64,000 nucleotides of DNA from Pseudobutyrivibrio sp. MD2005 (GCF_000621865.1 NZ_JHXE01000017.1:1-64000); one strand, 5' to 3'. Shown: positions 1-10,287, counted from the first letter of the stretch. Numbers and translations are program-made. Notes: generated by a model from the letters alone, not told the origin.

Positions 1-17
1 CAGAGTGTAGACAAAGT

Positions 18-90
18 GTCGCGGGTTTCGCCGCGACCTTTTCTTTTTAATAAGGAGGAACTGGAGTCAGCGGACTCCAGTTCTTTCATT
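18..90 (+). terminator. Tandem hairpins inside the IS left end
   Basis: A 7-bp GC-rich stem (GTCGCGG/CCGCGAC, 18-37) is followed by an 11-bp perfect stem GAACTGGAGTC/GACTCCAGTTC (58-83) and a T-rich stretch. The second hairpin looks like an intrinsic terminator placed before the transposase, which would stop transcription entering from flanking DNA. That role is an inference. Confidence 0.6.
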
Positions 91-185
91 TTTTGGATAT
101 CCAAATGATGATAAAGCCTTGATTTTTCAAGCTTTCTCTCCTCTTTTTTGGTATAATAGAATTATCAAAACAAGGGGTTAGAATA

Positions 186-1604
186 ATGATTACAGAGCAA
201 AAAGAGAAGGCTAGAAAGCAGATTGCATTTGTATGTACAGATGATTTGGTTCCTCAAGATCATCTTCTTAGAATCATTGATAAAGCTATTGATTGGTCGT
301 TTATATATGATTTAGTCAGAGATAAATATTCTCCTGATCAGGGCCGTCCAAGTATTGACCCTGTCACTCTCATCAAAATCCCATTGATTCAATATTTATA
401 CGGAATAAAAAGCATGCGCCAAACTATAAAAGAGATTGAGGTGAATGTTGCTTTTAGATGGTTCTTAGGTCTAGAACTCTATGACAAGGTTCCTCATTTT
501 TCGACCTTTGGAAAGAACTATTCAAGAAGATTCGAAGGTACTGATTTATTTGAGCAAATCTTTCAGCACATTTTGGAAGAATGCTATCGCTTTAAACTTG
601 TTGACCCAACAGAAATTTTCGTGGATGCAACTCATGTAAAAGCAAGGGCTAACAATAAAAAAATGCAGCGAAGAATTGCGCAGCAGGAAGCTTTGTTTTA
701 TGAGGAGATGCTGAGAAAAGAAATATTATCAGATAGAGCTGCTCATGGTAAAAAGCCATTAAAAGATAAAGACGATGATGACCACTCATCTGGTTCGTCA
801 GGTGGTAATGATAAGTTTGAGGATTACACTGATGATGTTCCTTTGGATGGTAAAACAATCAAGTGTAGCACTACCGATCCCGAAAGTGGATGGTTTAGAA
901 AAGGTGAGCACAAGCATGTCTTTGCATATGGAATTGAAACAGCTTGTGATAAGAATGGGTGGATTTTAGGCTTCGATGTTAATCCTGGCAATGAGCATGA
1001 CAGCAGAACTTTCAAAGGTCTGTATGATAAACTTCAGGACATTGGTATGGAAAAATGTGTTGTTGATGCAGGTTATAAAACTCCTGCCATTGCAAAGCTA
1101 CTTCTTGATGATGGAGTCAAACCAGTTTTTCCATACAAGAGACCTCAGACCAAAGAAGGATTCTTCAAGAAATATGAGTATGTCTATGATGAATACAATG
1201 ACTGCTATATTTGTCCTAATGACCAGATATTAAAATACAGCACTACAAACAGAGATGGTTATAAGGAATACAAAAGCTGTGGTCACATATGTGAGAAGTG
1301 TGAGTTCTTAGGACAATGTACAGCCAGCAAGAATCATGTAAAAATTGTAACTCGTCATGTCTGGGAAGAATACATGGAAACATGTGAAGACATAAGACAT
1401 ACCTTAGGAATGAAAGATTTATACTCTCACAGAAAAGAAACCATTGAAAGAATCTTTGGAACAGCTAAAGAGAATCATGGTTTTAGATATACACAGATGT
1501 ATGGTAAGGCGCGCATGGTAATGAAGGTTGCGCTTACCTTTGCGTGTATGAATTTAAAGAAGCTAGCAAAAATACAGCAAGAATGGGATTTAGAAATGGC
1601 CTAA
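186..1604 (+). CDS. IS1182-family DDE transposase
   Basis: 472 residues, intact. The N-terminal part (about 20-120) is the usual DUF772-like DNA-binding region of IS5/IS1182 transposases. The DDE core can be read as D147 in FVDATHVKA, D294 in VVDAGYKT and probably E421 in ETIERIFG. A cysteine-rich insert (C340, C343, C365, C369, C372, C378) resembles a zinc ribbon. An acidic low-complexity stretch lies near residues 195-215. It cuts and joins the IS ends. It is the only gene in the element, it has no frameshift or stop, and it is therefore potentially active. The stop codon sits in a short GGCC...GGCC hairpin followed by six T residues. Confidence 0.93.
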   Translation: MITEQKEKARKQIAFVCTDDLVPQDHLLRIIDKAIDWSFIYDLVRDKYSPDQGRPSIDPVTLIKIPLIQYLYGIKSMRQTIKEIEVNVAFRWFLGLELYDKVPHFSTFGKNYSRRFEGTDLFEQIFQHILEECYRFKLVDPTEIFVDATHVKARANNKKMQRRIAQQEALFYEEMLRKEILSDRAAHGKKPLKDKDDDDHSSGSSGGNDKFEDYTDDVPLDGKTIKCSTTDPESGWFRKGEHKHVFAYGIETACDKNGWILGFDVNPGNEHDSRTFKGLYDKLQDIGMEKCVVDAGYKTPAIAKLLLDDGVKPVFPYKRPQTKEGFFKKYEYVYDEYNDCYICPNDQILKYSTTNRDGYKEYKSCGHICEKCEFLGQCTASKNHVKIVTRHVWEEYMETCEDIRHTLGMKDLYSHRKETIERIFGTAKENHGFRYTQMYGKARMVMKVALTFACMNLKKLAKIQQEWDLEMA

Positions 1605-1655
1605 AGAAAGGCCTTTTTTAACAAAAATCAGAAAAGAAGCTTAGAAAAAAGGAAA

Positions 1656-1691
1656 GGATGCTGCAAAACTCAGTTTTGCAGCATCCTCTTT
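1656..1691 (+). terminator. Right-end hairpin of the IS
   Basis: A 14-bp perfect stem GGATGCTGCAAAAC/GTTTTGCAGCATCC with a three-base loop (1656-1686) is followed by TCTTT and abuts the right inverted repeat. It may end transposase transcription or block readthrough from the neighbouring gene on the other strand. Confidence 0.55.
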
Positions 1692-1738
1692 GTCTACAGT
1701 CTGAAGGAGCAGTGATTACTCACTGCCCCTTTTCTTAT

Positions 1739-4546
1739 CTATTCACCCATATTGGTAAAAAGGTTCTTAATTTCCTCTTCCTTAGATTCCTTTAAAGATA
1801 CGCTTACATTTTTGATTTCCATTCCATCCTGAGCGAAGTACAGCTTTACATAGAATCCTGACATGCAGAACTCAAAATCTACTGTAATAGTCTGCCATTC
1901 CTTGTCAGCACCTGTAAGAGTAATCATCTTTACCATGTTGCCATCTCTGAAAATGCTAAGTGGAATCTGTGCCAGGTCACTGATTGCATTTGCTCTGATA
2001 TCCATAGTAAGACGATAATCTCCTCTAGTCTTCACACCTACATTTATGATGTTTGTGCTGTTACGACTAGTCTTGATAAGACTTGCATCTACAGGTATAG
2101 GCTCTTCGTTTTCAAAGAGACATTCTATCATGTTGTCGTAGATTAATTCATCCTCATCTGTCTCATCTAACAGCTGATTATCAAGCTCATTGTTTTCTTG
2201 GATGTATCTGAAAAATACAGGCTTATTCATTATAAACTTGCAGATATTTGCTGCATTTCTTTGATATTCAGCCCTTGAGACAATGCCCTTTTCCAATGCT
2301 TCTACAGAATTATCCTGATTTGTGTTTTCTGCAGCATTTGGTGTTACCATATAAAGATCATTCTGGGCAGAAACAATAGCTGCCATGTTTCTGGCATCCC
2401 CTTCTTTGACCTTTCCACCTTTAGCCCACCAGTCAGTCATTACTATACCATCAAAGTGCCACTCGCCACGTAATATCTTTGTAACCAAATCATAGTTAGA
2501 TGAAGAGTATACGCCATTAATTGGACCGTATGTAGTCATAACAGCATGAGCATTTCCCTCTTTAACTGCAATCTCATATCCCTTTAAATAAATCTCACGA
2601 ATTGCACGAGCTGATGCTACATGCTCAACAAAATGACGTCTAGCTTCCTGTGTATTCATAGCAAAATGCTTGATTGTTCCTGTAACATCGTACTTATGCA
2701 TTCCCTTAAGCTGAACTGCAGCACACTTTCCAGCAACAAGTGGATCTTCCGAAAAATACTCAAAGTTACGTCCATTAAGTGGATTTCTATGAATATTCAT
2801 TCCAGGTCCTAAAAGTACATCTACCTTATTCTTGCGAAGCTCTAATCCTTCCCACTGGTATAATTCTTCCATTAATTCAAGATTCCAGCTGCAGGCAAGT
2901 GATGTTCCATTCGGCATTGCAAAAGCCTTTTTGCCAGAATCCATTCTGATACCTGAAGGGCCATCTGTACAACATGCAACAGGGATACCCTTTTCAAGTA
3001 ATGATTCGGTGACACCGCCAAATGCACCGCCGCAACCTGGTGTAACCTTAGGAGAGCTCATGCCCTCACCTCTTACGATAGTCACAAGATCTTCATCACT
3101 AAACTGTGCAATGAATTCATCCATCGTTGCCTTGCCCTTTTTCACATCAACAAGCTTGATGCCCTTATCACCTGTTTGAGTAAGCTGTGCTGGCACATTG
3201 GCATCTCTGTGTTCAAAAGGTGTGACTGTCGCCTTTGGTGCTTTTTCGTATGAAACCTTGAAAGTGCCATCAGCACACACTTCCGGCTTCATTCTTTCGA
3301 AATCCATAATTGGAGCCAAGGCTTCATCTAGCTGCTCTACAACCTTTAGCTCTGGCAATTCAAAGCTTATATTTTCAGTAGCTCTTACATTATCTCCTAC
3401 GTATATACGATATGTTCCCGCTTCCATTACATAAGCATTCTTGTGTCCTGTCACTCCAGAATCATCAAATGAAGACATAAAATAATCTGGTATAGTAACA
3501 ACCACATTCTGAGCCTTACCTGCCTCAATAATGCCTGTTTTAGCAAATCCTACAAGCACCCTGGATGGATTTCCAAGCTTTCCCTGTGGCTTTTCTAGAT
3601 AAACTTGAGCCACCTGGCTTCCAGCTCTGTCACCAGTGTTTGTCACCTTTACTGATACATTTACTTCATCATTTTTGTATTCAAAACCATCAATTTTAAA
3701 ATCAAAATCAGTGTAAGACAATCCATATCCAAATGGATAAAGCACTTTGTCTTTGGCAAAGGTCTCAAAATATCTATACCCCACATAGATGTCTTCAACC
3801 TGAACATTAAGATCCTTGTCGCCAAAATTAGCAGTTGAAGGATAATCCTCTATATCGTAAGCGATTGTATCTACCAGATGTCCTGATGGATTCACATCAC
3901 CTGATAAAACATCAACTGCACCACTGCCACCTTCCTGGCCTCCCTGCCAAATATAAAGTACTGCAGATGGGTTGTACTGCTTAACCCATTTCATATCGAT
4001 GATATTTCCAACATTTAAAAGTACGATAGTCTTATCAAATGCGTCTGTAACGTTTTTTAGCATCTCATGCTCATCATCTGTAAGAAGATAGCTTCCCTGT
4101 GTTGCAGAGTTATCCTGGTCCTCTCCTGCTGTACGTCCAATCAATATAATGGCTACATCAGAATCCTCTTTTGCTTTAGCCGCAACTTCTGATGTTATCT
4201 GCATTTCCTTTTGAAACCATGGTTCTGAAGCCCAACCGCATCCAGCATCGAATGGATTTTCCTTTACCCAATCCTCGTATGTCTGTCTAAGCCATGGATT
4301 AATAGTAAATCTATCATCATCCTCAAGTGCCTCATACACACCTGTAACATACTTCGTATTTACCATACCTCCAGAGCCAGTTCCACTTTTGTAATAATTA
4401 AACTGGCTTCTTCCAAATAATGCGATTTTAGTACCTTCTTTTAAAGGCAAAACCTGATTATTATTTTCTAGTAAAACAACGCCTTCTGCTACTGCCTGTC
4501 TCGCCAAGCTGGCAAATTTTTCTGTGTCGAATAATCTTGATGTCAT
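1739..4546 (-). CDS. GH3 beta-glucosidase with swapped domain order
   Basis: 935 residues, no signal peptide, so probably cytoplasmic. The order is reversed relative to standard GH3 enzymes. The alpha/beta sandwich (GH3 C domain) comes first (about 10-280, ending PFGYGLSYTDFDF), then a fibronectin-III-like domain (about 290-400), then the TIM barrel (about 480-790), then a C-terminal beta-rich segment. The likely nucleophile is D705 in IVMTDWWAKG, and the likely acid/base is E142 in GRTAGEDQD. It should release glucose from cellodextrins or other beta-glucosides. The same reversed order is known from Butyrivibrio fibrisolvens BglA and some Ruminococcus enzymes. AGGAGAGG precedes the ATG. It stands alone, divergent from lepA. 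Confidence 0.9.
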   Translation of the reverse strand: MTSRLFDTEKFASLARQAVAEGVVLLENNNQVLPLKEGTKIALFGRSQFNYYKSGTGSGGMVNTKYVTGVYEALEDDDRFTINPWLRQTYEDWVKENPFDAGCGWASEPWFQKEMQITSEVAAKAKEDSDVAIILIGRTAGEDQDNSATQGSYLLTDDEHEMLKNVTDAFDKTIVLLNVGNIIDMKWVKQYNPSAVLYIWQGGQEGGSGAVDVLSGDVNPSGHLVDTIAYDIEDYPSTANFGDKDLNVQVEDIYVGYRYFETFAKDKVLYPFGYGLSYTDFDFKIDGFEYKNDEVNVSVKVTNTGDRAGSQVAQVYLEKPQGKLGNPSRVLVGFAKTGIIEAGKAQNVVVTIPDYFMSSFDDSGVTGHKNAYVMEAGTYRIYVGDNVRATENISFELPELKVVEQLDEALAPIMDFERMKPEVCADGTFKVSYEKAPKATVTPFEHRDANVPAQLTQTGDKGIKLVDVKKGKATMDEFIAQFSDEDLVTIVRGEGMSSPKVTPGCGGAFGGVTESLLEKGIPVACCTDGPSGIRMDSGKKAFAMPNGTSLACSWNLELMEELYQWEGLELRKNKVDVLLGPGMNIHRNPLNGRNFEYFSEDPLVAGKCAAVQLKGMHKYDVTGTIKHFAMNTQEARRHFVEHVASARAIREIYLKGYEIAVKEGNAHAVMTTYGPINGVYSSSNYDLVTKILRGEWHFDGIVMTDWWAKGGKVKEGDARNMAAIVSAQNDLYMVTPNAAENTNQDNSVEALEKGIVSRAEYQRNAANICKFIMNKPVFFRYIQENNELDNQLLDETDEDELIYDNMIECLFENEEPIPVDASLIKTSRNSTNIINVGVKTRGDYRLTMDIRANAISDLAQIPLSIFRDGNMVKMITLTGADKEWQTITVDFEFCMSGFYVKLYFAQDGMEIKNVSVSLKESKEEEIKNLFTNMGE

Positions 4547-4798
4547 TATTATCCCTCTCCTACATTATTTCTTGTCTAAACTGTACATTTATTTTTCTAT
4601 TATAGAATCTTTATTCAAATTTAGATACGAAGATTTTTACTCAAACATATCAATTTTTTAATATTTCTTATTAAATACTGCATTTCTCCCCATAGTATAA
4701 TTGTTATTTTTACTAAGCTTTGGTAATATATTTAAGCAATCATTTTTGCCATCAGGCTAGATTTTTGGCAAGAATAATTACAATTTATGAGGTGTAAA

Positions 4799-6604
4799 AT
4801 GGATCAAAGTAAAATCAGAAATTTTTGTATAGTAGCACATATCGATCACGGCAAATCAACACTTGCCGATCGTATCATACAGATGACAGGCACTCTCACT
4901 GACCGAGAGATGCAGGCACAGGTTCTTGATAACATGGATCTCGAGCGTGAGCGTGGTATCACAATCAAGTCTCAGGCCGTTCGTATTATTTACAAGGCAG
5001 ATGATGGCGAAGAATATATCTTCAACCTTATCGATACTCCAGGTCACGTGGATTTCAATTACGAAGTTTCACGTTCACTGGCTGCCTGCGATGGAGCTAT
5101 CTTAGTTGTAGATGCAGCTCAGGGTATCGAGGCTCAGACTTTAGCAAATGTTTATCTTGCCCTCGATCACGACCTTGATGTTATCCCTGTTATCAATAAA
5201 ATCGATTTACCATCAGCAGACCCTGACCGTGTAATCGAAGAAATCGAGGATGTCATCGGCCTTGAGGCGCAGGATGCACCAAAGATTTCTGCAAAGACAG
5301 GTCTTAATATACACGATGTTTTAGAGGCTATTGTTCATCAGCTTCCTGCTCCAAAGGGCGATACTAAAGCACCTCTTCAGGCGCTTATCTTCGACTCACT
5401 TTACGATCCTTACAAGGGCGTTATCGTATTCTGCCGAGTAAAAGAAGGCACACTTAAAGTAGGCGACAGTGTCAAGATGATGGCCACAGGTGCACAGTTT
5501 GATGTTGTAGAAGTTGGATATTTCGGTGCAGGCCAGTTCATCCCATGTGACGAGCTTCCTGCAGGTATGGTTGGCTACATGACAGCATCTATCAAAAATG
5601 TTAGAGACACTCGCGTAGGTGATACAATCACTCATGTTGAGAATCCTGCTCCAGAGCCACTTCCAGGCTACAAAAAGGTCAATCCTATGGTTTACTGCGG
5701 AATGTACCCAGCAGATGGAGCTAAATACCCAGATTTGCGTGATGCCCTCGAAAAGCTTCAGCTCAACGATGCGGCTTTACAGTTTGAGCCAGAGACATCA
5801 GTAGCTTTAGGCTTTGGTTTCCGTTGCGGTTTCCTTGGTCTTCTTCATTTAGAGATTATTCAAGAGCGTCTTGAGCGTGAGTACAACCTTGATTTGGTTA
5901 CCACAGCTCCTTCCGTTGTATACAGAGTTCACAAGACAGATGGCACTATGATTGAGCTTACCAATCCAAGCAATCTTCCTGATCCATCAGAGATTGATTA
6001 CATGGAAGAGCCTATCGTTGAAGCCGAAATCATGGTTACAAGCGATTACATCGGCGCCATTATGGATCTGTGTCAGGAGCGTCGAGGCCAGTACATCAGC
6101 ATGGAATACATCGAAGAATCCCGTGCTGTTATCAAGTACACTCTTCCACTTAATGAAATCATTTACGATTTCTTTGATGCTCTTAAGAGTCGTTCACGTG
6201 GATATGCCAGCTTCGATTACGAAATGAAGGGTTACATGAAATCAGAGCTTGTTAAGCTTGATATTCTTATCAATAAAGAAGAAGTTGATGCCCTTTCTTT
6301 CATCGTCTTCTCTGGCACTGCCTACGAAAGAGGTCGCAAGATGTGTGAAAAGCTCAAAGATGAGATTCCACGTCACTTATTCGAAATTCCTATTCAGGCA
6401 GCTGTTGGCTCAAAGGTTATCGCCCGTGAGACTGTAAAAGCTATGCGTAAGGATGTCCTTGCCAAGTGTTACGGTGGTGATATTTCACGTAAGAAGAAGC
6501 TCCTTGAGAAGCAAAAAGAAGGTAAAAAGAGAATGCGTCAGGTGGGCAATGTAGAGATTCCTCAGTCAGCCTTCATGAGCGTTCTTAAGTTAGATGAGGA
6601 TTAA
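4799..6604 (+). CDS. lepA: Elongation factor 4 (back-translocase LepA)
   Basis: 601 residues from the chosen ATG, normal for the family. G1 is AHIDHGKST (13-21), followed by DTPGH and NKID, then the EF-G-like domains II, III and V and the LepA-specific C-terminal domain ending [13 protein letters not shown]. LepA binds ribosomes and back-translocates or remodels stalled complexes. An ATG at 4787 lies in frame, but GAGG (4789-4792) overlaps it and is correctly spaced for the ATG at 4799, so the later start is preferred. It is transcribed with hemW; the two are separated by one base between stop and start. The lepA-hemW pairing is common in Firmicutes. Confidence 0.97.
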   Translation: MDQSKIRNFCIVAHIDHGKSTLADRIIQMTGTLTDREMQAQVLDNMDLERERGITIKSQAVRIIYKADDGEEYIFNLIDTPGHVDFNYEVSRSLAACDGAILVVDAAQGIEAQTLANVYLALDHDLDVIPVINKIDLPSADPDRVIEEIEDVIGLEAQDAPKISAKTGLNIHDVLEAIVHQLPAPKGDTKAPLQALIFDSLYDPYKGVIVFCRVKEGTLKVGDSVKMMATGAQFDVVEVGYFGAGQFIPCDELPAGMVGYMTASIKNVRDTRVGDTITHVENPAPEPLPGYKKVNPMVYCGMYPADGAKYPDLRDALEKLQLNDAALQFEPETSVALGFGFRCGFLGLLHLEIIQERLEREYNLDLVTTAPSVVYRVHKTDGTMIELTNPSNLPDPSEIDYMEEPIVEAEIMVTSDYIGAIMDLCQERRGQYISMEYIEESRAVIKYTLPLNEIIYDFFDALKSRSRGYASFDYEMKGYMKSELVKLDILINKEEVDALSFIVFSGTAYERGRKMCEKLKDEIPRHLFEIPIQAAVGSKVIARETVKAMRKDVLAKCYGGDISRKKKLLEKQKEGKKRMRQVGNVEIPQSAFMSVLKLDED

Positions 6605-6605
6605 A

Positions 6606-7805
6606 ATGACACCTATCGAACTATACATTCACATACCATTTTGTGTTAAAAAATGCTTATATTGTGATTTCCTCTCTGGGGTTTTCGATGAAAAAATGCA
6701 GCGGCGTTACGTCGCTGCTTTGTGCACTGAAATAAAATATGTCGCCAAGACTCATCCAGGCTGTCTCGTTAAGACGATTTACGTAGGCGGAGGCACTCCA
6801 TCATGGCTTTCAGAAGATTTGATGGATGCCATCATTACAACTACAAAACAAAGCTTTAAGCTTGATCCTCTTGCAGAGATATCAGTGGAATGTAATCCTG
6901 GTACTCTCACTGCCGAAAAGCTAAATGTCTATCGGTCAATCGGAATCAACAGGCTTAGCATCGGTCTTCAGTCTGCCAATGATGATGAGCTCAAAGAGCT
7001 AGGACGTATCCACGATTTCAACCGTTTCCTACACACCTACGATTTAGTTCGCAAGGCTGGCTTTGATAACGTAAATGTGGATATTATGACAGGCTTGCCT
7101 CATCAGACAATAGAAAAGCTTGAGCGCACTCTAAATTCAGTCACCATGCTTCGCCCTGAACATATATCAGCCTATTCTCTCATTATTGAAAAAGGCACAC
7201 CTTTCTATGAGAAATACAAGTTTGACGCTGTAAAACAGCAGGCTGGAATGGAAACTGAAGATTTGCCTACAGATGAAGAATCATATCGCCTATATAAGTA
7301 CACCATGCAATATCTTGAAAGCAAAGGCTATAAGCGTTATGAAATATCCAACTACGCTAGAAACGGCAAAGTATGCCGCCATAATATAGGTTATTGGGAC
7401 CGTGTACCATACTTAGGATTAGGTCTTGGTTCCGCTTCTTTATTTGACAATGTCCGCACAAACAATGTAAGAGACATATATAAATACGTAGAAACATCAG
7501 AAGCAATTGAAAAAGGGCTAGACCTAAACTACGAGCTATCTTCTCCTTATATCGAGTCGGAAGATGTTTTATCCAAAAAAGATGCAATGGCAGAATTCAT
7601 GTATTTAGGCCTGCGCAAAATCGATGGTGTTTCACGTGCTGATTTCTTCCAGATGTTTGGAATAGATATAGAAGCAATCTATGGCCCTGTTATCACTGCC
7701 CTGAGAAATCAAGGCTTTATGGATGCAAAAGAGGGTCGTCTTTTCTTAACCGATATAGGCATAGATGTTAGTAATCAGGTTTTATCAAAATTTTTATTAG
7801 ATTAA
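6606..7805 (+). CDS. hemW: HemW, radical SAM heme chaperone
   Basis: 400 codons including stop. The radical SAM CxxxCxxC cluster is C13-VKK-C17-LY-C20 close to the N terminus, as in HemW and the HemN-like proteins. The C-terminal HemN_C domain follows. HemW proteins were long annotated as oxygen-independent coproporphyrinogen oxidases; family work shows they bind heme and act as a heme chaperone, and the CxxxCxxC without the extra HemN cysteine fits HemW. The ATG at 6594 lies inside lepA and has no ribosome site; GAGGA at 6596-6600 places the start at 6606. No other heme genes are in the window. Confidence 0.9.
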   Translation: MTPIELYIHIPFCVKKCLYCDFLSGVFDEKMQRRYVAALCTEIKYVAKTHPGCLVKTIYVGGGTPSWLSEDLMDAIITTTKQSFKLDPLAEISVECNPGTLTAEKLNVYRSIGINRLSIGLQSANDDELKELGRIHDFNRFLHTYDLVRKAGFDNVNVDIMTGLPHQTIEKLERTLNSVTMLRPEHISAYSLIIEKGTPFYEKYKFDAVKQQAGMETEDLPTDEESYRLYKYTMQYLESKGYKRYEISNYARNGKVCRHNIGYWDRVPYLGLGLGSASLFDNVRTNNVRDIYKYVETSEAIEKGLDLNYELSSPYIESEDVLSKKDAMAEFMYLGLRKIDGVSRADFFQMFGIDIEAIYGPVITALRNQGFMDAKEGRLFLTDIGIDVSNQVLSKFLLD

Positions 7806-7817
7806 TGGCTAAACCTA

Positions 7818-7846
7818 TTGACAAAATAGCATCTATTCACTATTAT
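7818..7846 (+). promoter_or_regulatory. Sigma-A promoter of rpsT
   Basis: TTGACA (7818-7823), 17-base spacer, TATTAT (7841-7846): a near-consensus promoter. The start site would be near 7853, giving an untranslated leader of about 85 bases before rpsT, long enough for S20 feedback control, although I see no recognisable binding structure. Confidence 0.85.
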
Positions 7847-7937
7847 ATTTGAGTATGCGTTGAACTGTCCGTGTCCGGCTACAGCGCAATTTAATTAGAA
7901 CATTTTATTTTTATACAAATTGGAGGTGTAGCAACAC

Positions 7938-8201
7938 ATGGCAAATATCAAATCTGCAAAGAAGCGTGTTCAGGTTACAGCTATCAGAACAGAGCGCAAT
8001 AAGGCAATCAGATCAGAGGTTAAGACATACGTTAAGCGTGTTGAGGCTGCTGTTGAGTCTGGTGACAAGGCTGTAGCTGAGTCAGAGCTTAAGGCTGCTA
8101 TCAAGGTTATCGAAATGGCTGGTTCAAAGGGTGTTTATCATGATAACACTGTTAGCCGTAAGGTATCACGTCTTACAAAGCTTGTTAACAAGTTAGGTTA
8201 A
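7938..8201 (+). CDS. rpsT: 30S ribosomal protein S20
   Basis: 87 residues, basic, starting MANIKSAKKRVQVTAIRTER and ending KLVNKLG, the typical all-helical S20. It binds 16S rRNA helices h9 and h44 during early 30S assembly. GGAGGTG lies 9 bases before the ATG. It is a single-gene transcription unit with its own strong promoter upstream and a strong terminator immediately after. Codon use is biased to AAG, GCT and GTT, as expected of a highly expressed gene. Confidence 0.97.
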   Translation: MANIKSAKKRVQVTAIRTERNKAIRSEVKTYVKRVEAAVESGDKAVAESELKAAIKVIEMAGSKGVYHDNTVSRKVSRLTKLVNKLG

Positions 8202-8220
8202 TATAAGAAATATAAAATTT

Positions 8221-8255
8221 AAAGCATCGGTCCCGTCAGCCGATGCTTTTTTTGT
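8221..8255. terminator. Bidirectional terminator between rpsT and the kinase gene
   Basis: Stem AAAGCATCGG (8221-8230) / CCGATGCTTT (8240-8249), then a T run. The minus-strand reading ends in a weaker T-rich tail, so it could serve both convergent genes. Confidence 0.85.
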
Positions 8256-8256
8256 T

Positions 8257-9132
8257 CTATATTAGTTCTTCTAAAAACTCCAAACACTTGGTTCGAACTA
8301 TTTCTGACGTTGCCCCATCAGGGATTCCCCCTCGATTTACATAATCTAAGATTCTTACAATTCCAAGTATCTGACATCTAATCTTTTCTTTATCAATGTC
8401 TTCCTTACTCTTATCTTTTAAATAAAGCGAAAGTGTTCTGTCCCAAATATATTCTGCATCTTTAACAGATATGCCAAGATGCTGGACAGCGGCAGCCTCG
8501 TTGATATGCGGAAATATCAGATAGGAATTAGTAATGGTGGCCAAATCAAAAATCTCATCCCCATAGCACAGCGTATCCATATCAATAAGCATTAGCTCAC
8601 CACCACTATATATAATATTTTTCATATGGAAATCACCATGAAGGAGCTTTCTGGAGTCCGGGATATTATTGATAATAGCTTTTATCTTTTGATATTTATC
8701 TTCTCCAATTAATTCTCTTATACTATCATTCCATTTGAGATGGTCTGCCTTCATATCAGGTAAGTCATCTGCGGTAACATCAATTGAATGAATTTCCTTT
8801 AGAAGCGTTACGCTAGATTCAATGAAATAATCTAGATTTGCTCTGCTTTTATTTACGAATTTATCTAAAGGCTCAGAATCAAGAAGCTCATATACTGCTC
8901 CGTAACATTCCCCTACCTTAACTATGTCAAAAGAGATAGCTGTAGGCACTCCCAAAATAAGAGCTCTTTTGGCCCTCTCCTTTTCCATTTGTACTTTTTC
9001 CAGTTGAATATCAGGCCTGTACACTTTTACCACTGAATCTTCGGCAATTTTATAAACCGTGCCATGTGCGCCCTGTCCAAGTATTTCGCATCCATCAATA
9101 CTGAGAGTTTTAAATTCATGTTTGTTTCCCAT
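8257..9132 (-). CDS. APH-family small-molecule kinase, substrate unknown
   Basis: 291 residues with an aminoglycoside-phosphotransferase/choline-kinase fold. Visible motifs are a glycine-rich loop LGQGAHGTVYKIA (19-31), an ATP-binding Lys at K36, the catalytic loop HGDFHMKN (165-172, base D167) and the metal-binding IDMD (183-186). It resembles the TIGR02172-type APH-like proteins of anaerobes. The natural substrate is not known and nothing here points to antibiotic resistance. It is monocistronic, convergent with rpsT and divergent from the PAP2 gene. The ribosome site is weak (GGGG). Confidence 0.75.
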   Translation of the reverse strand: MGNKHEFKTLSIDGCEILGQGAHGTVYKIAEDSVVKVYRPDIQLEKVQMEKERAKRALILGVPTAISFDIVKVGECYGAVYELLDSEPLDKFVNKSRANLDYFIESSVTLLKEIHSIDVTADDLPDMKADHLKWNDSIRELIGEDKYQKIKAIINNIPDSRKLLHGDFHMKNIIYSGGELMLIDMDTLCYGDEIFDLATITNSYLIFPHINEAAAVQHLGISVKDAEYIWDRTLSLYLKDKSKEDIDKEKIRCQILGIVRILDYVNRGGIPDGATSEIVRTKCLEFLEELI

Positions 9133-9282
9133 ATGTAACCCCTATCCCCAAAATAAAGTCTGTGCTAATAGCAGTTCTCTATCATATATAAAATTCTATC
9201 ATATTTCACAGAATCTTTCCGCATTGATGATATAATTCAAGCATATTCACTATATTTTCTGAAATTATCAAAGGAGGCCCAC

Positions 9283-10233
9283 ATGGATATTGAGATTTTA
9301 TTAATCTTACAGCAATTTAGAGAAGGTGCCGGTTCATGTCTTTTGGATTTCATGCAAAAAATGACATATTTCGGAGAAATGAACACTGTTCTGATCATCA
9401 GTGGGATTATTTATTGGTGCATAAGCAAGAAATTCGGTAGTTATCTTCTGATGGGTTGGACTTTCAATAGAGTTCTTAATGGCTTTTTAAAAGTAACAGC
9501 CTGCGTATACAGGCCATGGGTAAGAGATTCGCGTATTCTACCTAACAGTGAAGCTATGGCCACAGCAACAGGCTATTCCTTTCCAAGTGGTCACAGTATG
9601 AATGGCGCATCACTTTTTGGTGGTAGCGCAATACGCAAGGAGCTAAATATAGCACTACGAATTGTACTTTTTATCACCCTATTGCTAGTAGCATTCAGCC
9701 GTATTTACCTAGGTGTACACACTCCTCAGGACATCAGCGTCGGTGTAGTTATTGGCCTTTTTGTAATGTGGCTTACTACCAAATTGATGTATTGGATAGA
9801 TAAACATCCAAAAAAAGATATAGTTGTATTGTATGTAGGTGTTCTAATAGCAGCAATTGTCGCTGTATACGCAGTGTTAAAATCATATCCTGAACACTAC
9901 GATGAGCTGGGAAATCTTCTTGTAGACGGCTCGAAGATGGCAAAAGACACATTTAAGGGCGTCGGCTGGTGTATTGGATTTTTAGTTGGATGGGTTTTAG
10001 AACGCAGGTATATTAACTTTTCTACAGATGTTTCTATGATGACAAGAATGACGAGACTTGTCATAGGACTTCAGGGATACTATGTCATAAATCTTATATT
10101 GAATCATCAGCTTAAAATCCTACTTCCTTCTGTAGCCGCTACCCTTCTAACCTGCTTTATACAGATGTTTTATGTATCATTTCTATTCCCATTATGTATG
10201 AGATCTTTGGATGATGAGACGCCTAGGCGCTGA
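9283..10233 (+). CDS. Membrane PAP2-family phosphatase
   Basis: 316 residues with about eight hydrophobic segments. All three PAP2 motifs are present: K70-x6-R77-P78, PSGHS at 101-105 and SR-x5-H-x3-D at 139-150. Such enzymes dephosphorylate lipid phosphates such as undecaprenyl pyrophosphate or phosphatidate at the membrane. The C-terminal half (about 190-316) adds four more membrane segments beyond the catalytic domain, as seen in many clostridial paralogues. AAAGGAGG precedes the start by 6 bases. It is monocistronic, with a strong terminator behind it. Confidence 0.88.
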   Translation: MDIEILLILQQFREGAGSCLLDFMQKMTYFGEMNTVLIISGIIYWCISKKFGSYLLMGWTFNRVLNGFLKVTACVYRPWVRDSRILPNSEAMATATGYSFPSGHSMNGASLFGGSAIRKELNIALRIVLFITLLLVAFSRIYLGVHTPQDISVGVVIGLFVMWLTTKLMYWIDKHPKKDIVVLYVGVLIAAIVAVYAVLKSYPEHYDELGNLLVDGSKMAKDTFKGVGWCIGFLVGWVLERRYINFSTDVSMMTRMTRLVIGLQGYYVINLILNHQLKILLPSVAATLLTCFIQMFYVSFLFPLCMRSLDDETPRR

Positions 10234-10242
10234 TAATGAATT

Positions 10243-10287
10243 ATAGGAGTCAGTAAATTTTTCATTTACTGACTCCTATGTTTTTAT
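10243..10287. terminator. Perfect 16-bp terminator hairpin
   Basis: ATAGGAGTCAGTAAAT (10243-10258) pairs perfectly with 10264-10279 across a 5-base loop, followed by GTTTTTATTTT. The reverse strand also ends in A/T-rich sequence, so it can end both the PAP2 transcript and the convergent minus-strand operon. Confidence 0.88.

Larger units (their letters stand above)
1..1703 (+). mobile_element. IS1182-type insertion sequence, complete or nearly so
   Basis: The ends carry imperfect 18-bp inverted repeats: CAGAGTGTAGACAAAGTG at 1-18 and, read on the minus strand from 1703, CAGACTGTAGACAAAGAG (16 of 18 identical). One DDE transposase fills the interior, and the 1.7-kb length suits the IS1182 family. 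The left end coincides with the first base of the window, so the target duplication cannot be checked and a few outer bases may be missing. Stem-loops lie just inside both ends (18-37, 58-83 and 1656-1686). Family assignment is from the transposase and is an inference; ISfinder would settle it. Confidence 0.88.

Noticed and set aside
4547-4786. Promoters in the gap between the GH3 gene and lepA
   Set aside because: AT-rich sequence gives several weak candidates on both strands (for example TTGTTA-17-TAATAT), none convincing enough to list; no other feature is seen.
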